Assembly (NCBI GenBank): GCA_002086835.1
Contig: MVIG01000002.1
Span: 124,001 to 188,000 of the forward strand
Direction: 5' to 3'
Length of the DNA: 64,000 bases
Origin: Mycolicibacterium porcinum
GTDB taxonomy: Bacteria > Actinomycetota > Actinomycetes > Mycobacteriales > Mycobacteriaceae
Under the pieces are notes generated by a model. That model saw only the letters and a program-made list of their open reading frames with translations, ran no database searches and had not been told where the DNA came from. Positions 34,712 to 41,743 of the stretch are shown here, in pieces; positions within the stretch are counted from its first letter, which is position 1; the number at the start of each line of letters is the position of its first letter. A program made the translations under genes and the position numbers.

Positions 34712-35469
34712 ATCGATGGGTGCAACGAATCGGGGCAGGGCCACGGTTCGGCATGTGGCTGGCCTCCGGCAGTGGTTACGTCGCCGAGATCTGCGCGGGG
34801 TCGGGCATCGACTGGATGCTGCTGGACCTGGAACACGCCCCCAACGACTTGCGGACCACGCTGGACCAATTACAGGTGCTGGCGGGTTATCCCGACGTTG
34901 ACGTGCTGGTCCGTCCACCGTCCGCCGACCCCGTCGCCATCAAGCGGCTGCTCGACGTCGGTGCGAAGAACATCATGGTGCCGATGATCGACAATGCCGA
35001 GCAGGCCAGCGGGGCGGTGGCGGCCACCCGCTACCCGCCCGCCGGTATCCGCGGTGTCGGCAGCGCACTGGCGCGCGCCTCCCGGTGGAACCGGATATCG
35101 GACTACCTGTCCACGGCGGACGCATCGGTGTCGCTGACCGTTCAGGTGGAAACGGTGGCGGGGCTGGAACAGCTGGGCGACATCGCCGAAGTCGACGGGG
35201 TGGACGCGGTATTCATCGGACCCGCCGACCTGGCCGCGTCGATGGGCAAGCTCGGCCAGCCCGAGCACCCGGATGTAGTGAGCGTGATCGAGGACGCGCT
35301 GGCCACGATCGTGGCACACGGGAAGTGCGCCGGGGTGAACGCGTTCAACGAGAAAATCGCCCGACGGTATGTCGCCGTCGGAGCGGATTTCGTTCTGGTG
35401 GGAGCCGACGTGGCGCTGTTGGCCCGAGGTGCCGAGCAGCTGGCCGACCGGTATCGCCAGTCGTCGTGA
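34708..35469 (+). CDS. hpaI: 4-hydroxy-2-oxo-heptane-1,7-dioate aldolase (HpaI-like)
   Basis: This 253-residue class II pyruvate aldolase has [13 protein letters not shown] (His/Asp metal site region, about 36-48), [39 protein letters not shown] (nearly as in E. coli HpaI), QVETVAGLE with the metal-binding Glu (about 148) and [12 protein letters not shown] with the Asp (about 174). It cleaves to pyruvate and succinate semialdehyde, the latter a possible substrate of the aldehyde dehydrogenase at 25229. The GTG start overlaps the hydratase stop. Confidence 0.9.
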   Translation: MNRWVQRIGAGPRFGMWLASGSGYVAEICAGSGIDWMLLDLEHAPNDLRTTLDQLQVLAGYPDVDVLVRPPSADPVAIKRLLDVGAKNIMVPMIDNAEQASGAVAATRYPPAGIRGVGSALARASRWNRISDYLSTADASVSLTVQVETVAGLEQLGDIAEVDGVDAVFIGPADLAASMGKLGQPEHPDVVSVIEDALATIVAHGKCAGVNAFNEKIARRYVAVGADFVLVGADVALLARGAEQLADRYRQSS

Positions 35470-35481
35470 AAGATTAGTATC

Positions 35482-35495
35482 TGACTATATTGTCA
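35482..35495. promoter_or_regulatory. TGAC-N6-GTCA palindrome, site 2
   Basis: TGAC-TATATT-GTCA, 13 bp after the aldolase stop and about 104 bp before the acyl-CoA dehydrogenase operon. It shares arms and spacing with sites 1 and 3. Confidence 0.55.
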
Positions 35496-35568
35496 CGATC
35501 TGTGTCGAGGAATAGTGGGCTACAACCGGCATATATCAAGTCACCATATCGCCGCAAGACATTGTTTC

Positions 35569-35582
35569 TGACGATAATGTCA
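35569..35582. promoter_or_regulatory. TGAC-N6-GTCA palindrome, site 3
   Basis: TGAC-GATAAT-GTCA ends 16 bp before ATG 35599, over the likely leader or core promoter. In reverse orientation its sequence GTGACATTATCGTCAGAAA matches site 1 at most positions, including the GTCAGAA flank. Confidence 0.6.
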
Positions 35583-35598
35583 CCTATAATCGCTAACC

Positions 35599-36771
35599 AT
35601 GGACCTGAACTTCACCTCTGATCAGATCGAGTTCCGCGATCAGGTCCGCACCTGGCTCGACGAGAACAAGCCGAGCGAGCCCCGCCCTCGCGACGATGAG
35701 GGCATCCGGGAGTACGACCTGGCCTGGCAGCGCACCCAGTGGGAAGGCGGCTGGGCCGGCATCGCCTGGCCGACCGAGTACGGCGGCAAGGGGCTGACCC
35801 TGCTGCAGCAGCTCATCTGGTACGAGGAGTACGCCGCCAGGGGATTTCCAGGCATCGACGCCTGCTTCGTCGGCCTCTCGCACGCCGGACCGACCCTGAT
35901 CACCCGGGCCACCGATACGCAGAAGTCCTTCCATCTGCCGAAAATCCTTGGTGGCGAGGTCGTCTGGTGCCAAGGCTTCTCCGAGCCGGACGCCGGGTCG
36001 GATCTGGCCGCACTCCGCACCAAGGCAGTGATCGATGGTGACCATCTGGTGGTCTCCGGGCAGAAGTTGTGGACGAGCTTCGCCACGATCTCCGACTACC
36101 AGGAACTCTTGGTACGCACCGACAACACCGGCAGCAAGCACAAGGGCATTACCTGGGTCATCTGCGATATGAAGACGCCAGGGATCGACATCCGCCCGAT
36201 CGAGACGATCGAGGGCGGTGCGGAATTCTGCGAGGTCTTCTACGACGACGTCCGGATCCCACTGTCCAACGTGGTCGGCGACGTCGGTGCGGGCTGGTCC
36301 GTCGCGATGGCCACGTTGTCGTTCGAGCGGGGTACCGCCTTCACCGCCAACCAGGTTCGGCTGGCCAAGATCATCGAAGACCTCATCGACTATGCGCGCG
36401 ATCACGTCGGCCCCGACGGTCGCAGACCCGCGATCGCCGACGACGAGATCGCGCGGCGGTTGGCGCATGCGCGGGCGTCGGTGGCCTCGCTACGGGCGCT
36501 GACCTACACCAACATCTGCGAGGCGTTGAAGACCGAAACTCCTGGACCCCGCGGCTCCATCGTCAAGCTGATGTATGCCGAGTTGGCCAAGCAGATCGGC
36601 AAATTGGCGATGGATGTCATTGGCCCAGCCTCCAGCCGCCATTCCTCGCGATGGGACGTCGACGGGTGGGTGGGGTACTACTACTACAGCTTCTCCCAGG
36701 CCATCGGCGGCGGCACTTCGGAGATCCAGCGCAATATCGTCGGCGAGCGGGTGTTGGGGCTGCCCCGATGA
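35599..36771 (+). CDS. Acyl-CoA dehydrogenase, large subunit of a likely heteromer
   Basis: This 390-residue FadE-type protein has the FAD/substrate loop CQGFSEPDAGSDLA (about 125-138), middle domain SGQKLWTSFA, and C-terminal SQAIGGGTSEIQRNI. The YEGT catalytic Glu position is Gly here (GGGT), as in many actinobacterial dehydrogenases that pair with a second subunit or place the base elsewhere. It is followed 21 bp later by a shorter dehydrogenase-like gene, the layout of the alpha2beta2 enzymes (ChsE1-ChsE2 type) of steroid side-chain degradation. Confidence 0.88.
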   Translation: MDLNFTSDQIEFRDQVRTWLDENKPSEPRPRDDEGIREYDLAWQRTQWEGGWAGIAWPTEYGGKGLTLLQQLIWYEEYAARGFPGIDACFVGLSHAGPTLITRATDTQKSFHLPKILGGEVVWCQGFSEPDAGSDLAALRTKAVIDGDHLVVSGQKLWTSFATISDYQELLVRTDNTGSKHKGITWVICDMKTPGIDIRPIETIEGGAEFCEVFYDDVRIPLSNVVGDVGAGWSVAMATLSFERGTAFTANQVRLAKIIEDLIDYARDHVGPDGRRPAIADDEIARRLAHARASVASLRALTYTNICEALKTETPGPRGSIVKLMYAELAKQIGKLAMDVIGPASSRHSSRWDVDGWVGYYYYSFSQAIGGGTSEIQRNIVGERVLGLPR

Positions 36772-36792
36772 ACGATCAGTCAGGAGACGGGC

Positions 36793-37815
36793 GTGGACCT
36801 GTTACCAGGAGCTGAACAGCTCGAAATCGTGGCAGCGGCAGGGGAGTTCCTCGCCGAACGGATGCCCGTCGAACGCATCCGTGCCGACCGGTACGCTGAA
36901 ACATCAGTGGCCGAGCAACTCTGGCGCGAGGGCGCAGAGATGGGTCTGCTCACTCTCGGACTCGACGAGGAGTTCGGTGGGTCTGGCCGGCCATTTGACG
37001 ACGAGGTGCTGTTGTTCGTCGAGCTCGGTAAGCGCCTCGCACCCGGCCCGTTCCTGGCCTGCACGCTGGCTGCCCGGGTAGCCGCGCGCTGCGGGGACGT
37101 GGAGTTGGCGACCCAGATCGGGGAAGGGCACGCCCTGGTGGCGCTCGCCGTGCTGCGTGGCGACGGTGAAGTCCGGCCCATCAAAGGCACCTTCGACGTG
37201 TTCGAACCAGCCGGGGCCTCCCACGCACTCGTGGTTGCCCGCAGCGGGGCTGCACTCATCGGCATCGAGTCGCTCGGCGAACTAACGCCGCTCGTGGCCG
37301 CCGACCCCGGCACCCGAATCGCCACCGCCACCGTCGAATCGGCCGAGCCTCGGTACTGGCTGCCCGCCGACGACGAGTGGATCTGGGGGCGGGCCATGGT
37401 GCTGACGGCGGCGTTCCTCGCCGGCCTGGCTGCCGCGGCGGGCGCCTCGGCGACCGAACATGCCAAGACACGCGAGCAGTTCGGTAAGCCGATCGGTGTG
37501 CATCAGGCCATCAAACACGCCTGCGTCGATATGGAGATCGCCGCCGAAGCCGCACAGGCACAGACGTTCTTCGCTGCGATCGCACTGGCGGACGGGCGTT
37601 TCGACGCGCTGTGGCAGGTGCTTTCGGCGGTAACCGTCGCAGGCTCGGCGGCGGTCGACAACGCCGCCGCCGGCATCCAGGTGTTCGGCGGCATGGGCTA
37701 CACCTTCGAGAACGACATGCACCTGTATCTCAAACGCGCGCATGTATTCCGGCATCTCTTCGCTGAGCCGACCGAGGTGCTGGCCGAATTGCTGGCGCAG
37801 GACCGCGCCCAGTGA
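36793..37815 (+). CDS. Acyl-CoA dehydrogenase-like small subunit
   Basis: This 340-residue protein has an acyl-CoA dehydrogenase fold with a shortened middle domain: DLLPGAEQLEIVAAAGEFLA at the start, FGGSGRPFDDEVLLFVELGK (about 55-75), TREQFGKPIGVHQAIKHACV (about 225-245) and GGMGYTFENDMHLYLKRA near the end. It lacks the usual GSD FAD-loop region, so it is probably the partner of the preceding protein. The GTG 36793 start follows a caggag site. Confidence 0.83.
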   Translation: MDLLPGAEQLEIVAAAGEFLAERMPVERIRADRYAETSVAEQLWREGAEMGLLTLGLDEEFGGSGRPFDDEVLLFVELGKRLAPGPFLACTLAARVAARCGDVELATQIGEGHALVALAVLRGDGEVRPIKGTFDVFEPAGASHALVVARSGAALIGIESLGELTPLVAADPGTRIATATVESAEPRYWLPADDEWIWGRAMVLTAAFLAGLAAAAGASATEHAKTREQFGKPIGVHQAIKHACVDMEIAAEAAQAQTFFAAIALADGRFDALWQVLSAVTVAGSAAVDNAAAGIQVFGGMGYTFENDMHLYLKRAHVFRHLFAEPTEVLAELLAQDRAQ

Positions 37816-38963
37816 ATCGCGGCGTCGCGGTCGCCGGTGTCGCACTGTCCGACGTCGGTCGTGTCGACGACAAGAGCCCCTATGAGCTGATCGCGCAGGC
37901 CAGTCGGCGGGCCCTCGCCGATGCCGGGCTGACACCGGCCGATGTCGACGGGCTTGCCTCCACCGGGCAGGGCACGCTGCCTCCGGTCGACGTCGGTGAG
38001 TACCTCGGTCTGCGGCCCAGGTGGATTGACTCGACAGCAGTCGGGGGCGCGGCGTGGGAGGTGATGGCCGCACACGCGGCCGACGCGATCGCCGCGGGGC
38101 ATGCGGACGTGGTACTGCTGACCTACGGGTCCACCGCTCGCGCCGATCTTCGAAAAGGCTTGCGGGGGGCAAACATCAACTGGGGCGCGCGCGGACCCCT
38201 GCAGTGGGAGGCGCCGTACGGCCACACCCTGGTATCCAAGTACGCGATGGCGGCCCGACGCCACATGCACACCTATGGCACTACCATCGAGCAGCTGGCC
38301 GAAGTCGCGGTATCGGCACGATTCAACGCCGCGGACAATCCTGATGCGTACTACCGTGAGCCGATCACCGTCGACGACGTACTGGACGGGCCGATGATCG
38401 CTGACCCGTTCACCAAACTGCACTGCTGCATCCGCAGTGACGGCGGAGCGGCCGCGGTTCTGGTCAGCGCCGACCGCGCGAAAGATCTCAAGAACAAACC
38501 GGTCTGGGTGCTCGGAACGGGCGAGACCACCTCGCACATGCTTACCTCGCAGTGGGACGACCTCACCGTCGGCCCAGCTGCCGTCAGCGGTCCGCTCGCC
38601 TTCGCGCGTGCCGGTGTCTCCCCGGCGGATGTGGACGTGGCCGAACTCTACGACGCGTTCACCTACATGCTGTTGCTCACGCTGGAAGACCTCGGTTTCT
38701 GTCCGAAGGGGGAGGGCGGGGCCTTCGTTCAGACCGGCGCGCTGCGGCTGGGCGGAGCACTGCCCACCAACACCGACGGCGGCGGGCTCTCGGCATGCCA
38801 CCCGGGGCAACGCGGACTGTTCCTGCTGGTCGAGGCGACACGCCAGCTACGCGGGGAATGCGGACCGCGCCAGGTTTCCGACGCCAAGATCGCCTGTGTC
38901 AGTGGTACCGGCGGTTGGTTCTGTTCCAGTGGCACCGTGATTCTCGGTGCCGAGGAGCCGTAG
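37812..38963 (+). CDS. Thiolase-fold protein (lipid-transfer/acetyltransferase-like)
   Basis: This 383-residue thiolase-superfamily protein has DVDGLASTGQGTLPP (about 40), the segment STAVGGAAWEVMAAHAADAI (about 73-92) in the place of the nucleophile, with Gly and no Cys, and the C-terminal VAELYDAFTYMLLLTLEDLGF plus TDGGGLSACHPG. It is coupled by GTGA to the dehydrogenase small subunit and followed directly by an acyl-CoA ligase. No DUF35 gene is adjacent, so its activity may depend on a DUF35 protein encoded elsewhere. It probably cleaves a C-C bond in side-chain degradation, or is a carrier. Confidence 0.8.
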   Translation: MNRGVAVAGVALSDVGRVDDKSPYELIAQASRRALADAGLTPADVDGLASTGQGTLPPVDVGEYLGLRPRWIDSTAVGGAAWEVMAAHAADAIAAGHADVVLLTYGSTARADLRKGLRGANINWGARGPLQWEAPYGHTLVSKYAMAARRHMHTYGTTIEQLAEVAVSARFNAADNPDAYYREPITVDDVLDGPMIADPFTKLHCCIRSDGGAAAVLVSADRAKDLKNKPVWVLGTGETTSHMLTSQWDDLTVGPAAVSGPLAFARAGVSPADVDVAELYDAFTYMLLLTLEDLGFCPKGEGGAFVQTGALRLGGALPTNTDGGGLSACHPGQRGLFLLVEATRQLRGECGPRQVSDAKIACVSGTGGWFCSSGTVILGAEEP

Positions 38964-40496
38964 ATGGCTCAGGACCGCGCCGGCACTACGGGTTATGGCG
39001 GATATTCACCGAATTTCGTCATAAACCGTAGTTTCGCGGGTGTGCGCGAGCTGCTGGACGCTGCGGCGTTGGTCCACGGCGATCGGGAAGCTTATGTGGA
39101 GCCGGGTGCGCGGGTCACCTTCGCGGAGTGGGTCGGCCGCGCACGAAGCGTCGCCGCGCAATTCGCCGCGCTCGGAGTCGGCAAGGGCGACGTGGTTACG
39201 CTGTGGCTACCGTCGGGCATCGACTACGCGACGTGCTACGCCGCAGCGGCGATGATCGGAGCCGTTACCACCGGACTCAATCCACGACTGGGCCGTCGCG
39301 AAATCGAATCCATTGTCCAGCAGGCTGATCCCGCGCTGATCGTCGCCGATGCACGATTGGGCGAGGTGTCGACTGCCGGGCGCCGCGTGCTGTCGAGGGA
39401 CGCTCTGTCGACGGATCCCACCGGGCTGGCGCCACCGGTCGAGTTGACCCAACGCGATCTTGTGGCGCTGATCTTCACCAGTGGCACCACCGGAACGCCG
39501 AAGGGTGCGGTGTACGACGCCGACCGGCTGGCGGCCGGCGCCGCATCGGCCGGGGTGATGAGCGCGCCCTACGACCGGCGGCTCACCTCGACGCCGTTCG
39601 CGCACGCCGGGTACATGTTCAAGCTGTGGGATCAGCTGGTCTGGGGCACCACGCTGGTGATCCCACCCGCGCCGTGGTCGGCTCAGGGCATGTTCGACGT
39701 GCTGCGCGAAGAGCGGATCACCGTCGCGGGCGCCGTACCGACCCAGTGGGCCAAGCTGCTTGATATCAACAGCGTGAGCCCACAGACGTTGTCGCACTTG
39801 CGGATCGGCGTGGTCGCGACCGCACCGGCACCTCCCGAGCTGGTGCGCCGGGTGGGTGAACGGATCGGCGTCCCACTGGTGGTGCGGTACGCGATGACCG
39901 AATGTCCGACCATCAGCGGCACCGCACCCGAGGACGCACCCGAGGTGCAGTTCCGCACCGTCGGCCGGCCGGCGCCAGGGATGGATGTTCGCATTGCGCC
40001 GGACGGTGTCGTGGAGGTCAGTGGGCCGTGCGTGATGCGCGGCTACTGGCGTAACCCGGAACTCACCGCCGAGGTGCTGAGTGACGGCTGGCTCCGCACA
40101 GGAGACATCGGGGTGCTCGGTGATGACGGCAACCTCATCCTGGTGGGACGCCGCGGTGACATGTACATCCGTGGCGGCTACAACGTGCACCCCGGTGAAG
40201 TCGAGCGGGCCCTCACTGATCACCCAGGGGTCAAACAAGCTGCCGTCATCGGCCGTCCGGCACCGGTGATCGGTGAGATCGGCGTAGCCGTCGTCGTCCC
40301 GCGTGAATCCGACGCGCCGCTGACACTGGCCGAACTACGCGCGCACGTGGCCGCCGAGCTGGCCGACTACAAGGCCCCAGATGAGCTGCTCGTCGTCGAC
40401 GAGCTGCCTCTGACACCGATGCTGAAGCCTGACCGGGCCGCGCTGCAAGAGCTGATCAGGCTGCACAACAAAGAGGTTCAGCGCCGGGTGGGTTGA
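38964..40496 (+). CDS. Acyl-CoA ligase (AMP-binding)
   Basis: This 510-residue adenylate-forming ligase has the P-loop IFTSGTTGTPKGAVYD (about 170-185), RYAMTECPTISG, TGDIGVLGDDGNLILVGR (about 375) and GGYNVHPGEVE (about 400). The C-terminal catalytic Lys is probably in TPMLKPDRAALQ, a less usual context than TGK. ATG immediately follows the TAG of the thiolase-like gene. It is the last gene of the 35599 operon. Confidence 0.88.
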   Translation: MAQDRAGTTGYGGYSPNFVINRSFAGVRELLDAAALVHGDREAYVEPGARVTFAEWVGRARSVAAQFAALGVGKGDVVTLWLPSGIDYATCYAAAAMIGAVTTGLNPRLGRREIESIVQQADPALIVADARLGEVSTAGRRVLSRDALSTDPTGLAPPVELTQRDLVALIFTSGTTGTPKGAVYDADRLAAGAASAGVMSAPYDRRLTSTPFAHAGYMFKLWDQLVWGTTLVIPPAPWSAQGMFDVLREERITVAGAVPTQWAKLLDINSVSPQTLSHLRIGVVATAPAPPELVRRVGERIGVPLVVRYAMTECPTISGTAPEDAPEVQFRTVGRPAPGMDVRIAPDGVVEVSGPCVMRGYWRNPELTAEVLSDGWLRTGDIGVLGDDGNLILVGRRGDMYIRGGYNVHPGEVERALTDHPGVKQAAVIGRPAPVIGEIGVAVVVPRESDAPLTLAELRAHVAAELADYKAPDELLVVDELPLTPMLKPDRAALQELIRLHNKEVQRRVG

Positions 40497-40506
40497 CCGG
40501 TCAACC
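40491..40506. terminator. 16-bp perfect palindrome containing both convergent stop codons
   Basis: GGTTGACC directly followed by GGTCAACC. The ligase TGA (40494-40496) and the TGA of the minus-strand thioesterase (40501-40503) are both inside. As RNA it can form a 6-bp stem with a CCGG loop in either direction, a compact bidirectional terminator candidate. Confidence 0.5.
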
Positions 40507-40986
40507 ACGCTCGTCCTGTCGCAGCATCATGCTCTGCAACTGAGCTCGGGTATCACTGGGCAGCGGACAAGGTCCGTCGTCGTCGACCGCCACCAGCACG
40601 GTGTCGCACAGACTGATGCACTGATCGCCGAGGAAGACGGCCGAGGATGCGACGAACGACGACGTCCCGACCTCCCCGACGCCGATGGCCGTCCGGAAAG
40701 TGTTGGGCCACAACGTCTCAGCCAGAAAATTCACCACGTTCTGCGCGCTGACCAGACGCAACTGTCCTTGTTGCGGATCGTAGGTTCCGGGCAGCGCGAC
40801 GGCGTTCATTCGGGCGCGCACGTCCTCGTGGAGTGACTCGATGGCCAGGTTGTTGATATGTCCGTAGGCGTCTATATCGGCGTACCGCACCTGCATGTCC
40901 ACTGTGATGGGGTACATGGCGATGTCGGATTGTTTGGGGTGCAGCCGGTCGACCTGCTGGAACACTCCGCTGCCGTCCTGGCTCAC
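40501..40986 (-). CDS. Acyl-CoA thioesterase (4HBT hotdog)
   Basis: This 161-residue protein has the 4-hydroxybenzoyl-CoA thioesterase-type motif VRYADIDAYGHINNLAIESL (catalytic Asp and GHxNN, near 34-55). It hydrolyses acyl-CoA. GTG 40986 is taken as the start because it overlaps the stop of the upstream thioesterase gene (GTGA); an internal ATG at 40917 just before the conserved block is an alternative. It is convergent with the ligase. Confidence 0.82.
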   Translation of the reverse strand: MSQDGSGVFQQVDRLHPKQSDIAMYPITVDMQVRYADIDAYGHINNLAIESLHEDVRARMNAVALPGTYDPQQGQLRLVSAQNVVNFLAETLWPNTFRTAIGVGEVGTSSFVASSAVFLGDQCISLCDTVLVAVDDDGPCPLPSDTRAQLQSMMLRQDERG

Positions 40987-41618
40987 GGCTGGTCCGGACG
41001 CAGTTCGATGAACAGTCCCTCGGCTTCGGCGCACAAGGTATTGCCGTCCTTCAGCTCGGCGCGCAGCAGCCGTTTGCGGCCCTCCTCTTTGGCGAACCAC
41101 CCGCGCACCGTCAGCTCCTTGCCGACCGGCGTGATGGACCGGAAGTCGGTGTGCAGGTAGGCCGTTCGCGACGGTACCCGGTCGCCGGAGTTGGACAGCC
41201 GGCCCAGCACCTCGTCGAAGAGCAGCGGGATCGCTCCACCGTGCACAGCGCCGCCTCCGCCGAGGAAATATCGACCGAACCGCACCGTGCCCCGCACGCT
41301 GTCCCGATCGCCGTCGCCCTGGACGAAGTTCGGTGACATGGTCTGGCCGCGACCGGGCAGGTCGAGCCGGCGGGCGAAAATCTGGCGCCGTTCGCCGACC
41401 GCGGCCGGCGCCAACCGGTCGGCCCATGCACGCAGGTCCCGCGCCAGCTCCACCGTCGTCGCGGTATCCGGCGCCGCGGCGGCAACACCGTCGAGGAAGT
41501 CCCGCAATGCAACGATCATGTCCCCGTACTCGGGGCCGCCACCCGGATTGCGGAGGGCAGGCTCCTGCCATGTGCGGATCTGCGGAAATCCGCCGCGTAT
41601 CGCGGAGTCTTCGGTCAT
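40983..41618 (-). CDS. PaaI-family thioesterase
   Basis: This 211-residue hotdog protein has GRYFLGGGGAVHGGAIPLLFDE (HGG motif, about 122-140), FRSITPVGKELTVRGWF and KLEGRxI-like NTLCAEAEGLFIEL. It has a longer N-terminal helical part than PaaI itself, as in mycobacterial homologues. ATG 41618 is preferred over 41642. It is divergent to the double-domain CoA transferase across the operator at 41650. Confidence 0.82.
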   Translation of the reverse strand: MTEDSAIRGGFPQIRTWQEPALRNPGGGPEYGDMIVALRDFLDGVAAAAPDTATTVELARDLRAWADRLAPAAVGERRQIFARRLDLPGRGQTMSPNFVQGDGDRDSVRGTVRFGRYFLGGGGAVHGGAIPLLFDEVLGRLSNSGDRVPSRTAYLHTDFRSITPVGKELTVRGWFAKEEGRKRLLRAELKDGNTLCAEAEGLFIELRPDQP

Positions 41619-41649
41619 GAGCCGCACCATACAGGCATACATCTAACGC

Positions 41650-41665
41650 TAATGCATTGACATTA
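41650..41665. promoter_or_regulatory. TAATGC-N4-ACATTA, probable TetR operator copy 1
   Basis: A 6-4-6 dyad between the divergent thioesterase (41618) and CoA transferase (41744) genes. It differs by one base from the perfect copy at 44949, so both probably bind the TetR encoded at 44206-44892. Confidence 0.68.
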
Positions 41666-41743
41666 ATCTTGAGCGCTGCCATGCTGACGTGGCGCGCATC
41701 ACAACGTTGCGCTGAGCGCTTGGGCCCGCACGGAGGAGCGAAT

